Of a stretch of 64,000 nucleotides of DNA, positions 1-10,453 are shown one piece after another. Source of the DNA: Deltaproteobacteria bacterium (GTDB lineage: Bacteria; Lernaellota; Lernaellaia; JACKCT01); the NCBI GenBank assembly GCA_027493875.1, contig JAOSJX010000023.1, positions 62,001-126,000 of the forward strand, in the 5' to 3' direction. The notes beneath the pieces were generated by a model. The model did no database searches, was not told where the DNA came from, and saw only the letters and a program-made list of their open reading frames with translations. The first letter of the stretch is position 1. Each line of letters starts with the position of its first letter. The position numbers and the translations under genes are program-made.

Positions 1-531
1 ACGGCGTGCGTGGCGCCTAAGAGCACCGCGGCGATGGTCAAGATGCCGGACCCGCAGCCCACGTCGAGAACAGGGCCGGTTCCGCCCTCGAAAACCGATC
101 GATCGCGCCGAGGGCCAACCGCGTCGTTTCATGCGTCCCCGTGCCGAAAGCCATGGCCGGATCGATGATCAGCACCTTGTCGCCGGGCGCGGGATCGAAG
201 CTTTCCCATGACGGCCGGACGACAAGACGGTCGGTGACCCGCGCCGGTTTGAAATAGGCTTTCCAGGCGGTCGCCCAATCCTGCCGCTCGACGGGGGCGT
301 AGCGGAGTTGAAGGTCGGCCAGTTCCGGCCACATCGCGCGCAGCGAAGCCAGGTAAGGCGCCAGACGCTCGCCGTACGAACGCGCCGCGGTTTCGTCGTC
401 GCAATAGGCGCGCAAAATCACCCGGCCGTCGCGATCCTCCGTTTCGACGCCACGCAGCCCTAGCTCGAAAAGACGGTTGGCCACGGGCTCGGCGAGAAGG
501 GGTCAACCACGATGTCCAGACGCCATGTCAC
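1..531 (-). CDS. prmA: Ribosomal protein L11 methyltransferase PrmA, 3' end beyond window, frameshifted
   Basis: PrmA is a cytoplasmic SAM-dependent enzyme that methylates ribosomal protein L11. The family signature DPAMAFGTGTHETT is read at about 130-175. The SAM-binding motif VLDVGCGSGIL follows near the left edge in another frame, so the frame changes near position 95. A second change near 485 joins the true N-terminus (GTG at 531, MTWRLDIVVD) to the next segment, ANRLFELGLRGVE. The C-terminal half of the catalytic domain lies outside the window. It is transcribed divergently from the envelope cluster starting at 826. The assignment is secure from the two motifs and their order. Both frame changes are probably sequence errors. 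Confidence 0.9.
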
Positions 532-617
532 TGCCGCAGTCTGGCGAAAACATCGTCGTGCTTCAAGAATAATGACCGACTTGCCGAAAAAACGGCTGTC
601 GGACGGTCCACCGCCCC

Positions 618-646
618 TTGACGGGTTCCGGGGTCGCGGATAAGAT
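618..646 (+). promoter_or_regulatory. Predicted sigma-70-type promoter for the envelope cluster
   Basis: A TTGACG -35 box at 618-623 is separated by exactly 17 bases from a TAAGAT -10 box at 641-646. Transcription would start near 653, leaving a leader of about 170 bases before the ATG at 826. It faces away from prmA, as expected for a divergent intergenic region. The prediction rests on box match and spacing only. Confidence 0.5.
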
Positions 647-825
647 ACTCCCGCACCAGGGTGCTGAACGATAAATTGCTAATGTCGCACGTGTTTTTGC
701 GCGGCTGGTCGGTGGGTCTCCAAGGGTCTGAGAAGCGGCGCAAGCCGCGCGATGTAGAGTCGCCGCGAGCCACGAGGGCGCCTTGGTGTATTTGTCCGGA
801 TGATCTTTCGAGGGAGGAAGCCGGG

Positions 826-1494
826 ATGCCGATGAGACGGATTCAGAGTTACCGCGCGATCCATCGTCTCGCCATCGCCTTCGCCGTCGCCGCCTTGTTG
901 CTGATCCCCGCCTTCAACCCACCGGCGCGCGCGCAATCCGAGTCCGATGAAGCGCAGTCAGCTGAGGATCAGGTCTCCTACGAAGTCGAAACGCTGTCCC
1001 CGGAAGAACTGGATGCCTTGAAGGAGCGGCTCGGCGCCCTCAAAGAGCGGATGTTCAAAAGCAAAGCGAGTCTGAAGCAACTCCTCGACCAGATTCGCAT
1101 GGGCTCCGTATCGCTCATTTCCTTCTCGATCCTTCACACGCATGATGTCGGCCCCACTTTCGAGCTGGAAACGCTGAGCTACACGCTGGACGGGTTTGAG
1201 ATTTACTCCGCGATCACCACTTCCGAAAACCTCCTCGACGATTATCAAGGGTATGCGGTCTACGAAGGCAGCCTGCTGCCCGGCGAACATATTCTTACCG
1301 TGGACATGGTGATGCGGGGTAAGGGCTACGGCATTTTCAGCTACCTCAATCAATACCTGTTCCGAGTGAAGGGACGATACGTATTTAAGGTCGAGGAAGG
1401 TGACGTCGTGACCTTGAACGTCACCAGTTACGATGAAGGATCGTTCCTCACGAGCCTCAAGGACCGGCTGAAAGTGCGTTTCGAGCGTGAGTAA
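826..1494 (+). CDS. Secreted hypothetical protein, first gene of the envelope-machine cluster
   Basis: About 222 residues. The ATG at 826 is chosen because GGGAGGAAG sits just upstream and the protein then begins with a normal signal peptide (basic start, then IAFAVAALLLIPAF, cleavage after ARA near residue 36). The frame is also open upstream to a GTG at 661, but that would bury the signal peptide. Residues about 50-90 are charged and probably a short coiled coil. The rest alternates hydrophobic and polar residues and looks like a beta domain. No family is recognised. It is followed at 1511 by a TPR protein and is likely the first gene of the operon, so a periplasmic role in the same machine is the best guess. 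Confidence 0.7.
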   Translation: MPMRRIQSYRAIHRLAIAFAVAALLLIPAFNPPARAQSESDEAQSAEDQVSYEVETLSPEELDALKERLGALKERMFKSKASLKQLLDQIRMGSVSLISFSILHTHDVGPTFELETLSYTLDGFEIYSAITTSENLLDDYQGYAVYEGSLLPGEHILTVDMVMRGKGYGIFSYLNQYLFRVKGRYVFKVEEGDVVTLNVTSYDEGSFLTSLKDRLKVRFERE

Positions 1495-1510
1495 AGGCGA
1501 GCGAGTCCTG

Positions 1511-3620
1511 ATGACGAAGTCGACCATGTTGCGCGTTCTGACGGTCGGCGCGGTGTGGGCCGCGCTGGGGGGACGGTTTTCGCCCAGGACGTGCCGCTGA
1601 CCGCGACCCTTCAGGAAATCGACGCCGAATTCAACGAAATCCATGACACGGCGGAACAGTTTCTCAACAACACCGACAAGGAAGTCAACGACCGGGACAA
1701 GCTGCTGCTGCAGCGCCGGTTTGTGGACGGCCGCGATTTTTATTTCCTCGCCGGGGACTATCGGGGCGCCGCGGAGATTTTTACGCGATCGTCACGCACC
1801 CGGCGGCCAAGAATCTGCCGCGCATGGACGAGGCGCGCTATTACCTCGCCGAATCTCTTTATCAGACCGGCTATGCCGAGGACGCCCGGCGCGAGTTTCG
1901 TATCATCCGCGCGATCGGGCCGTCGTCCGAGTACTTCGCATTTTCTCTGGTGCGGATGATCCAGCTCGCATTGCGCCGCGGCGAATTCGACGCCGCGGAG
2001 TCGCTCTACAGCGAGCTGCTCGCACAGATGCCGCCCGGTTACGACGGCAGTCTGGGCCGTTACATTTACGGGCGCGCGCTCATTGAGCGGGGCGACGGCG
2101 AAAAAGGAGCCGGTATCCTCGAAAGCGTTTCCGAGGACGGGGACTACTTCGGCATGGCCCAGTATTTTCTCGCCGTTCAGGATGTCCGTGCGAAAGATTA
2201 CCACCGGGCCATCAACCGCCTGCGGCGCATCAAGAGCCTCGTCGGCGAGTTTACGCCGAAGTCGGAGGAAGTGCTGGAGCAAACGGAACTCTCGTTGGGC
2301 CGCCTGCATTACGAGATCGACGACTTTCCGCGCGCCGTCGCGTCGTACACCGCGGTCGATCCGAAATCGAAGCACTTCGCGGACGCCATGTACGAGAGCC
2401 TGTGGGTCCTGCTGACGCGCAACGACTACATGATTCTGAAGATTCACGACGAGCAACTCGATTTCGATCACATGAGCAACGAGTTCGGCGACTTCACCGA
2501 AACGTTCGAAGTCATCAGGTCGTCGGAAGGCGCGGATGCGATGACGGGCGAGGTGACGGATCTCAACGAGACGATGGCCGACATGCGCGCCATGTTCGCA
2601 AAGATCGACGAGCATCTGGCCAATCTCCAAAAAGAGGCGATCGGCAACTACGACCAGCTCGTTGAAAACGCGCCGAACAGTTCGCGCGTTCCGGAAGCGG
2701 GGCTTCTGCTGGGCAACATCTACACGCAGGCCGAGGATTTCCAGAACGCGAAGGACGTCTTCCGCCGCATGCAGTCTAAATACACGGACTATTACAACCG
2801 GCTGACGGCCGGGTATCCCCGGTTGCATGACGACTCGGCGATGATGGCGATGGTCGGCGCCGGCCTCGCCGAGACGGACGCGTATGAGGGCCGCGATATT
2901 CCGGCGTCGCTGCCGGCGAATATGCCCGAGGAAGTGGCGTACTGGCTGGCCGAGGACAAAAAGGTCCGCGAGTTGTTCGCCATTTATGAAGAGTCGTTGG
3001 CCAAGCGCCGCGATCTCGACGAGATGTTGCGGTTGATCGACGAATGCGAGCGCGAATTGCGCGCACTCGAAAATTCCGCCTTTCCGATTCTCAAGGAGAC
3101 GCGGCGGCGGTCGCTCGAATTGATCCAGCGCTCGGAAACGCTGAGGACGCGGATCGGCGCCGCCACGACGCACCCCGATATCGGCGAGTCGCAGTCGGAG
3201 AAAATTTCGGCTTATCTCCCGATTCTCGCGGGCGACGAGGCGAAACTTCTGGCGCTTCAATCGACGTTGGAACAAAAGAAGAACCAGACGTTGGCGGCGT
3301 ACCGCCAAACATACCGCGAACTGTCGCAACCCGTCGCGGCCTATCAGCCCTCCGTGGATCAGGTCTATGCCGAGGCGGCGAATGCGGCGGCCCGCCAGGC
3401 GCGGGAAGAGATGGGATCGATTCAAAACAAACTTCTCGGTTTCGTCCAAAAATCGAGAGCCGGAATCGTCGACGCGGAATACCGAGAGGCGGAAACGGCG
3501 GCACGCGATATCAAAGACATTCAGAAGGAGATGAACGAGGAGCTTCGGCGCTTCCGTATCCAGTACCAAACCAAGGATAAAGCCTCGTCTTCGGACGACG
3601 GTTCGGCGGACGAGGAGTGA
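1511..3620 (+). CDS. Secreted TPR-repeat protein (gliding/envelope machine type), two frameshifts
   Basis: About 703 residues once two frame changes are repaired: one in a G6 run near 1566 and one where a T appears missing from TTTTT near 1785. The N-terminus is a signal peptide that becomes readable (TVFAQDVPL) only after the first repair. Helical pairs typical of TPR or Sel1-like repeats fill residues about 60-330 (for example DEARYYLAESLYQTGYAEDA). A long charged helical region, probably coiled coil, occupies the C-terminal half and ends in an acidic tail. It overlaps the next gene by its stop codon, so translation is coupled. M. xanthus Glt gliding clusters contain comparable large TPR proteins, but no one-to-one orthologue is claimed. 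Confidence 0.75.
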
Positions 3621-6600
3621 CCATGCGTTCGCCGTGGCTTTTCGTCGCTTTGATGATGGTGCTGGCCGTTGCGGCCGTCTCGCCCGCCGCGCCGGCGGCG
3701 GCGCAGGAGGACACGGCGACCGCGCAGCTCCAGGAGGAAATCGCCGGCCTTCAAAAACAAATCCGAGACCTGCAGGACAAGGTTGACGCCATGTTGGGCG
3801 CGTCGGAGCAGGAAGAACGCAACAAGCTCCGGGCGGAAATCCGCGTTCTCGAACGGCAGCTTCGCATCAAAATGATGCAGATGCGCAACGTGACGAAAAG
3901 CGCCGGCGACCGCCGTCAAGACGAGATTCGGCGAAAGTACCGGGAACGCATCGAAGCCGTCGAAGCGCAGCGCACTACCGCGCGGCGCGAGGCGATCCAG
4001 CGCTTTGAGGGCATGTTGGCGCAAACCGGCGAAGAGAACATGGATCCCGGTGTCATGTTCAAGTTGGCGCAACTTTATTTTGAAGAAGCGCATTATCAAT
4101 ACGAACGGCAGATGGACGCCTACGACCAATCGCTCGAGGCCGGCCACGACCCCGGCCAGCCGCCGCTTCATGACTACTCCCGCTCGATCGATTTGTATCG
4201 GAAGGTGATCGAACGGTTTCCGCGTTACGGCAACGCGGACGCGGCGCACTACCTGTTGGCGTACTGCCTGACGGAATCGGGCGACGAGGACGGCGCGCTC
4301 GCGATTTACGGCCGGTTGATCGAGCACTACGGGGATTCAAAATTCGTCGCCGAATCCCACGTCCGCATGGGCGAAATCTACTTCGACCGCGGCGAGCTCG
4401 ACCGGAACGCGTACGAGCAGGCGATCAGCCATTACCAGCAGGTCACCCCCGATTCGCGTTTCTACGATAAGGCCCTTTATAAGCTCGGATGGACTTACTA
4501 CAAGATGGCGAACGTCAACGACCAGACGCCGCTTGACGAAGCCGTCAAATATTTCCGCCGCGTTCTCAAATACTATCAGTCGCGTCCGACAAAACGCTTG
4601 ACCGGCGGCGACGATCTGCGCAAGGAGTCCCTCGACTACATCGCCATCTCGTTTTCCGATTTCGGCGACGGCGGCCTCGACCGCGCGGACCGGTATTTTC
4701 AGTCGACGGAGAACGACGAATGGGACCGCGAGGTGCTGCGGAAAATGGCGGAAGTGTATTTCGCGGCGGACGACTACGACAACGGCCGCAAGGCCGCGAA
4801 GCTCTATCTGGACCGGTATCCCGCCGACCCGAAAAATCCGCAAGTGCACATGAAGATCGTCGAGAGCTACGAGAAGGAAGGCGATATCGATAAAGCGGTC
4901 GCGGAAAGCGAGCGCACCGCGGCCCTCTACGGTCCGGAGAGCGCGTGGGCCAAGCAGAACAAAGTGGCTAAAGAAGACATCTCGCGGGCGGACCGCATTC
5001 GCATGGCGAACCTGTTCGCGTCCGCCACATATCACCACGAGCGCGCGCAGAATCTTCGCGCCGATCCCGCGGCGCAGCGGGCCGAGTTTGACAAGGCGAT
5101 CGCCAGTTACGTCGCGTTTACGACCGGTTATCCGGACGCCAAGAATCACGGCGAGGCGATGTTCAATCTGGCCGAAGCCTACTACTACACGGAGCAATAC
5201 CCGGAAGCCGCGACGGCCTATCAATCGGTCGCCGCGTTGGGACCCGAGGACAAGAACTACGACAGCGCGCGTTTCGCTTACGTGAAAAGCCTCGAGATGC
5301 AGCTTGAGAAGGAGGGCGGTCTGCCCAACAAGGACATTCGCGACCGTATTCTCGGAGAGGGCGGGACGAAAGTCAGTTCGGCGGAAGGAGAAAGCCAGAA
5401 GCTCACCGTCGTTCCGGTCTCGGCGACCGCCCAGGCCTACATCGATGCGCTGGTCGATTACGCGCCGGAGGCGAAAGGCAAAAGTTCGCCCGACAAGTCG
5501 ATTTTACGTGCGGGGTACGTCCTGTTCTGGTTCGGCCATACGGAAGAGGCCAACAAGTACTTCGAACGCGTCATGGCCGAGTTTCCGGGGACCGAGTCGG
5601 CGCAAACCGCCAAGTTCTACGCCCTCGAAGGTGCTAAGCTCAAAGGCGATCTGGAAAAGTTTCAGCGCATCATCGAGTCGTACCCGAGCGCCAATCCCGA
5701 AATGCGCGAAAAGGAGTTGGGGATGGCGTCCACGGCCGGGCTCATTCTGGCCGGCAAGTTGGCCGACGACGGCAAACATCGTGAGGCCATCGACGCGTAC
5801 CTTGAAGCTTACAACAAGAATCCGCAGTCCAAGGATGCGCCCGTCGCGCTGCACAACTCGGCGGTTATTTTGGAGAACAAACTCAACCGCCTCAGCGAGG
5901 CGAATACATATCTCGTGAAGGTCGCCGAGGAATATCCTTCGTATGAAAAGGCGGCGGAAGACTTTTTCCACGCGGCGGTCAATTACGAGCGCCTCGCGGA
6001 ATTCGATCAGGCGAAGGACCTGTACGGGCGGTTTTACGGAAAGTTTCCGAAGCACCCCCGCGCGAAGGACGCCCTGTACAACGCCACGCTGTTGGCGGTC
6101 AAAGAACACGATTTCGCCATGGCGCAGGACTACGCCCGGCGTTACGCGGACGGCTTTCCCGATGCGAACGACGCGGGGGAGGTCGCTTTTCTCGTCGCCA
6201 AGGGTTATGAGCGCGCCGGCGATAAAGGTTCGGCCGAAGCCGCGTACAGCGAATTTGTTTCCCGGTTCACGAACGACCCCGTTCGTCTGATTGAAGCGTA
6301 CGCGTTTCTCGGGGACGCCGCGTCGGGCCGGGGCGATTCCGCGGAGGCCACCAAGAATTTCAATCTCGCCGTCGCGGTGTACGACAAGTTCGGCGGCGAA
6401 TTCCCCGAGGCGCGGAAATACGCGGCCAAATCGAAGTTTCTCTTGACCGAGCCGGCGTGGCAGGAATACCAGACGATCAAATTTACCGGCAACGTCGAGA
6501 TGGACGCGACCGTCCTCGTAGAAAAAGCGGAGAAATTCAAAGTCCTGAAGGACGCCTACGAACAGGTCGCGGCGTATGCGGATCTCGAATGGTTTACCGC

Positions 6601-6959
6601 CGCGCTGCATCAGATCGGTATGATCCACCGCGAATTTTCGGAATCGCTGTTCCGGGCCCCGGTTCCCGAGGGGGCTGACGCCGGAGCAGGAAGACGAATA
6701 CATGATCAAGCTCGAGGACATCGCGTTTCCGATCAAGGCGAAAGCCATGGAAGCGTTTGAGAAGAACGTTCAGAAGGGCCTGGAGGAAAACGTACGGAAT
6801 TCGTGGGTGGATGCCAGCGCGCGGATGCTCAAGTTGTACAAACCCACGTTTGTCGACAAGAAATTCGGCGACGCGTCGTTGATGACGAAGGAAAGCTTTT
6901 CCGGCGCCTCCTTTATTCTCGAAACGCCGTCCCCGCCGGCGGGAGGAACCACGCCGTGA
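3617..6959 (+). CDS. Large secreted TPR-repeat protein, one frameshift near 6672
   Basis: About 1114 residues. The signal peptide (LFVALMMVLAVAAVSP, cleavage after AAAQ) starts from GTG 3617 or ATG 3623; the GTG overlaps the upstream stop. Residues about 35-130 are a heptad-rich coiled coil (QLQEEIAGLQKQIRDLQDK). From about 145 onward many TPR units follow one another, such as YGNADAAHYLLAYCLTESGD and ALYKLGWTYYKM. Near 6672 an extra G in GAGGGGGCT breaks the frame. Deleting it restores LTPEQEDEYMIKLEDIA and a C-terminus ending in a Pro-rich tail at 6959. It probably acts as a periplasmic scaffold. The next gene starts inside its stop codon. Confidence 0.8.
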
Positions 6960-8078
6960 CGCGGATGCGGATCGTTATTTTTCTGGCCGTCCTAACGTTT
7001 GCGGCCGGCTGCGCGTCCGGCGCAAAGCCCGATCAGCCGTACGCCGCCGGAGGATCGTCGGGCGGGTCTTCCGAACCGATCCCGACGGGACCGGGTGCCG
7101 ACGTTAAGCTCTACCATCAAGGGATTCAGGCGGCCAAGAGCGGAAATGTCATTCTGGCGGAGGAACGCTTCCGCATGGCCGTCAACGCGAACGGAGGTTT
7201 GGTTGACGGCTGGTATAACCTTGGCGTCGCGCTCGGCAAGCTCGGCCGTCACAAGGAAGCGGAGGAATGTTTCCGCCGCGCGGCGCTGTCGCGTCCGAGC
7301 GACGATCGCATCCAGGGGGCCATCGGTTTCGCGATGGCCGCGTCCGGATACCACAGCAAAGCTCTGGCGCATTTCGAGGCACTCCTCCAGAAGGACCCGG
7401 AAAACCTCGCCGCGCGCAATAATCTCGCGGCGGTCTACTTGGCGATGGGCCGTTTTGACCAGGCGGAAGAGGAGGCCCGCGGAGTGATCCGGCGCGACGC
7501 GGCGTACGTTCCGGCGCTCGTGAATCTCGGCGAGGTTTATTACCGGCAAGGAAAGCCGGAGCTTGCGGCGACGGTTTTGTCGAACGCGCTGCGCCAGGAT
7601 CAGAACAACGGCCAGCTTCTGACCAATCTCGGCCGCTATTACGCGGAAGTCGGCGATTGGGGTCAGGCGAAGGGGGTATCTCACACGGGCTGTTGAAGCC
7701 GATCCGACGAACGCGGTCGCCTGGACAAACCTCGCGGCCTTGCAGCTGAAGGACCGGCAGCCGGATGGTGCCGTGAGTTCCGCGAAAAAGGCGGTGGCGC
7801 TCGATCCGGAATAATCCCGTTGCGCACGCCAATCTCGGCACCGCTCTGCAAATTGCGGGGGACGCCGAGAGCGCCAAAAAATCCTTCGAAAAAGCGCTCA
7901 CGCTCGATCCCAGCCTTCCCGAAGCATATCTCGGCCTGGGAACGCTCTACGAGGGATCGTTGGACGATAAGAACAGAGCGATTGATAATTATAGAAAATA
8001 TCTCGAATACAGCCGGAATAAAAAAATGCGAACCCATTGGTTTCCGGCTGGATTGAGACCTTGCAAACGGCGAAATGA
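6956..8078 (+). CDS. TPR lipoprotein, three frameshifts
   Basis: About 373 residues. The GTG start at 6956 overlaps the upstream TGA, and ATG 6965 is the alternative. The N-terminus has a hydrophobic segment and a lipobox-like TFAAGC, followed by a Gly/Ser linker. It is therefore likely an outer-membrane lipoprotein. At least seven TPR units follow (VDGWYNLGVALGKLGRHKEA is a textbook unit). Frame changes fall at a G5 run near 7677, at GAATAAT near 7810, and at an A7 run near 8027. Repairing the last gives a clean C-terminus, NPLVSGWIETLQTAK, with its stop at 8076. Similar small TPR lipoproteins (PilF or Tgl type) assist outer-membrane assembly, but an orthologue cannot be named from sequence alone. 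Confidence 0.75.
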
Positions 8079-8104
8079 GTAATGGGGCGGAAAAGGAGAA
8101 CGAC

Positions 8105-8340
8105 ATGTTGAAAACGGCGGCCGCGGCGATCCTGGCGCTCGCGTTCATCGGCCTTTGGCGCCTTTTGTCCACGCGCAGGATATCGAGCTCGATTCGATCG
8201 TGGTCGAGGGCCGGATTCTTCGGCCTCAGGCCGCCTACATTATTCAACGCGCCAGTGTGGAATTCGGAATTGATGCAAAAAAACGCAGTTTCGTTCATAA
8301 GATCGAGGCTTCGGTCGATGAAGAACCGTTCGTCCAATAA
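8105..8340 (+). CDS. Small secreted protein between TPR lipoprotein and TolQ, frameshifted
   Basis: About 78 residues. ATG 8105 follows AAAAGGAGAACG and gives a signal peptide (MLKTAAAAILALAFIGL) ending VHAQ after one frame change near 8152. The mature part, about 55 residues, begins DIELDSIVVEGRI and has regular beta-strand spacing. It has no cysteine and no known domain that I recognise. Its fixed place just before the TolQ gene suggests a periplasmic accessory of the motor. Confidence concerns the existence of the gene, not its function. Confidence 0.55.
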
Positions 8341-8426
8341 CCCAGGCGGGCATGGAGCCCCCCGAAACCGCCACGAGGCCGGCCATTTTTAAGAACGTCC
8401 TCGGCATTCACAGGAGATAGGTCCCC

Positions 8427-9065
8427 ATGTTCGGCACGCTTGCGAGTTTTTTCCGGGAAGGCGGCACGGTGATGTACGTGATCGCCGGGGTGTCGGTGGT
8501 TGCGTTCGCGATCATCGTGGAACGATTTTTCTTTATCTTCTTCCGCTTCAACATCAACGGGGCGGCCTTCATGCGGAAGGTCCAGCAGCTCGTGGATGCG
8601 GGGAACGTGGAGCGGGCGATCCAGCTGTGCAACGCGGCGCCGCACGCGGCGCTGGCGAAGGTGCTCAAGGCGGGGCTGGCGCGTTCGGGCGACGACGACC
8701 GCCAGATCCAGAACGGCGTGGACGAGGCGGCGCTGGAGATCATTCCGAAGCTGACGAAGCGGACGAACTTTCTCCAGGTGATCGCGAACGTGGCGACGCT
8801 GCTGGGCCTTCTGGGCACCATCTTCGGCATCATCATCGCGTTCAAGGCGGTGGCGGAGGTGGACCCGAGCATGAAGCAGGTGGTGCTGACGAAGGGCATC
8901 GCGGTGGCGCTGTACACGACGGCGTTCGGCCTGATCGTGGCGATCCCGGCGATGCTGGCGCACGCGGTGATCGAGGCGTCGACGACGAAGATCATCGACG
9001 AGATCGACGAGTATTCGGTGAAGCTGATCAACCTGCTGGTCTCGAAGAAACGGCAAACGTCGTAG
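8427..9065 (+). CDS. TolQ/ExbB/MotA-family proton channel (AglR-like)
   Basis: 212 residues, intact, with AGGAGATAG upstream of ATG 8427. Three membrane segments are visible at about 13-33, 115-140 and 155-180. A large cytoplasmic loop lies between the first and second, as in TolQ, ExbB and AglR. The third-helix region carries the conserved small-residue pattern LYTTAFGLIVAIPAML. The family forms a pentameric inner-membrane channel that couples proton flow to movement of a TolR/ExbD dimer. Two TolR-like genes follow directly. The one-channel plus two-TolR arrangement matches AglR-AglQ-AglS of the Myxococcus gliding and spore-coat motor rather than the Tol-Pal or ExbBD-TonB operons. Confidence 0.92.
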   Translation: MFGTLASFFREGGTVMYVIAGVSVVAFAIIVERFFFIFFRFNINGAAFMRKVQQLVDAGNVERAIQLCNAAPHAALAKVLKAGLARSGDDDRQIQNGVDEAALEIIPKLTKRTNFLQVIANVATLLGLLGTIFGIIIAFKAVAEVDPSMKQVVLTKGIAVALYTTAFGLIVAIPAMLAHAVIEASTTKIIDEIDEYSVKLINLLVSKKRQTS

Positions 9066-9070
9066 AACGA

Positions 9071-9098
9071 AGGCTGAGGGATGAAGGATGAAGGATGA
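9071..9098. repeat. Heptamer tandem repeat, RGGMTGA x4
   Basis: Four consecutive 7-base units: AGGCTGA, GGGATGA, AGGATGA, AGGATGA. They begin six bases after the TolQ stop codon. The array shares its 7-base period, but not its sequence, with the CCTGnnn array at 9154-9216 in the same intergenic gap. Confidence 0.75.
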
Positions 9099-9153
9099 AT
9101 ACCGAGTGGGCCACCACGCCTCCGGCGTGGCCGCTTGTCTCCTGCGTCAGCAT

Positions 9154-9216
9154 CCTGTGACCTGTAACCTGTGACCTGTGACCTGCAGCCTGTAGCCTGC
9201 AGCCTGTAGCCTGTAA
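9154..9216. repeat. Heptamer tandem repeat, CCTGnnn x9
   Basis: Nine perfect-register 7-base units: CCTG followed by TGA, TAA, TGA, TGA, CAG, TAG, CAG, TAG, TAA. The array fills the gap between the TolQ and TolR-like genes. Its last unit runs straight into GGAG, so the ribosome binding site AAGGAG of the TTG-start gene at 9226 is partly made of repeat. Related CCTGnnn units recur at 60146-60177 and 60347-60367. Confidence 0.85.
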
Positions 9217-9225
9217 GGAGTTCTC

Positions 9226-9812
9226 TTGGCCGGCCGTCCCAGCCATCGCGTTCGGAGCAAGGAGAAGGTTCAGGAGCTGAACGTTCTTCCGGTGATGAAC
9301 GTGTTCATGATCCTGGTGCCGTTTCTGCTGTTGTCGGCGGCGTTCGTGCAGTTGACGATCGTGGACACGTCGCTGCCGGCGCGGGGACGGGGAACCGTCG
9401 AAAAGCCCGGACGACAACACGCCGAAGCTGAACCTGACGGTGTTCATCCGGGACGACGGCTTCATGCTGGCGGGCTACGGCGGGGGTGCTGCTGGTGGAC
9501 GAACAAAACGGCGGGGAGACGTCGCCGGAGGGCGTGGAGGCGCCGGCCTCGACGCGCTTTACGATCGAGAAGAAGGAGATCGAGGGGAAGCTCGATTTCG
9601 ATTGGGACCGCCTCCGGGAGACGCTGGTCAAGGTGAAGGAGGCGTACCCGAAGCATTTTTCGATCATTCTGTTGCCGGACAACGGGATCGACTACGCGAC
9701 GATCGTGCGGATGATGGACGTGTCGCGGGAATACGAAATCAAGGCGCCGGACGGGACGAAGAAGACGGAATGGCTGTTCCCGAGCCCGGTGCTGGCGTGG
9801 GCGGTGAAATAG
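9226..9812 (+). CDS. TolR/ExbD-family protein 1 (AglQ/AglS-like), two frameshifts
   Basis: About 195 residues. TTG at 9226 is the start: AAGGAG lies five bases upstream and the N-terminus is then typical (basic residues, then LNVLPVMNVFMILVPFLLL, one membrane helix). The family helix normally carries an essential Asp for proton transfer. Here the N-terminal end of the helix reads NVLPVMNV, so the usual D is replaced by N. Frame changes occur in the GC-rich stretch near 9390 and in a G5 run near 9483. The rest is a periplasmic domain ending SPVLAWAVK at 9812. The next gene starts at the following base. Confidence 0.8.
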
Positions 9813-10321
9813 ATGGCGTTTGCGGCGTCGAAACGAAAGCGGATCAAGGGCCGTCTCAAGCCGTTCGAGCAGTTAAAACTGACGAGCCTGATCGACATGT
9901 TCACGATCATCCTGGTGTTTCTGCTGAAGAGCTACTCGGCGGTGGAGTTCAACGTTCCGGCGTCGAAGGACTTGCACCTGCCGACGTCGGTGAGCCAGAA
10001 GCTGCCGGTGGACACGGTGGTGGTGACGGTGGCGAAGAACGCGGTGCTGGTGGACGGAGCGGTGGCGGCGCGGGTGACGGGGGAATTCGAGGTGGAAGGC
10101 GTGGACGCGGCGGAGCCGTCGGTGCCGCTGGTGACGACGGTGCTGAAGGCGAAATTCAGCCAGTTCTCTCGCCAGGCGCAGGGCCGGAAGGAGACGTTCA
10201 GGGGGAGATCACGGTGCAGGCGGACCGGGACGTCCCCTATAAGCTGCTCAAACGGGTCATCAAAAGCGCCGGCGACGCCGGCTTCGCCTCCTTCAAACTC
10301 ATGGCCTTCAAGAAGGAGTGA
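9813..10321 (+). CDS. TolR/ExbD-family protein 2 (AglQ/AglS-like), one frameshift
   Basis: About 169 residues. ATG 9813 follows the upstream stop with no gap. The single membrane helix starts LKLTSLIDMFTIILVFLL and retains the family's Asp (LIDM), which TolR-like 1 lacks. The two may therefore be functionally unequal. The frame changes near 10182, where one G seems missing from CAGGGCC. After repair the periplasmic domain continues GPEGDVQGEITVQADRD and ends in the classic ExbD tail, YKLLKRVIKSAGDAGFASF. Expected partner: the channel at 8427. Confidence 0.85.
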
Positions 10322-10453
10322 GAGGAAGAAATTGCGGCGAAAAACCGTTATAATAGGAAATTGCTGGGCGTTCGTCGTGGAGGCGATGCACTGGCGCCGT
10401 GGTTCAGGTTCGCGCGCGGACCGGAGGCCGCGGACGCCGCAAGAGGTTGAGCA

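Noticed and set aside
1758..3569. Long open frame on the minus strand opposite the first TPR gene
   Set aside because: It mirrors a conserved TPR gene on the plus strand, is Arg/Val/Leu-rich without any motif, and is the normal shadow of GC-rich coding sequence.
9154..9216. Heptamer array considered as a CRISPR array
   Set aside because: Units are directly adjacent with no spacers and a 7-base period; there are no cas genes.
10349..10354. Perfect TATAAT between the second TolR-like gene and the FHA-like gene
   Set aside because: No acceptable -35 box lies 16-18 bases upstream (nearest TTGCGG is only 11 bases away), so it is not listed as a promoter.
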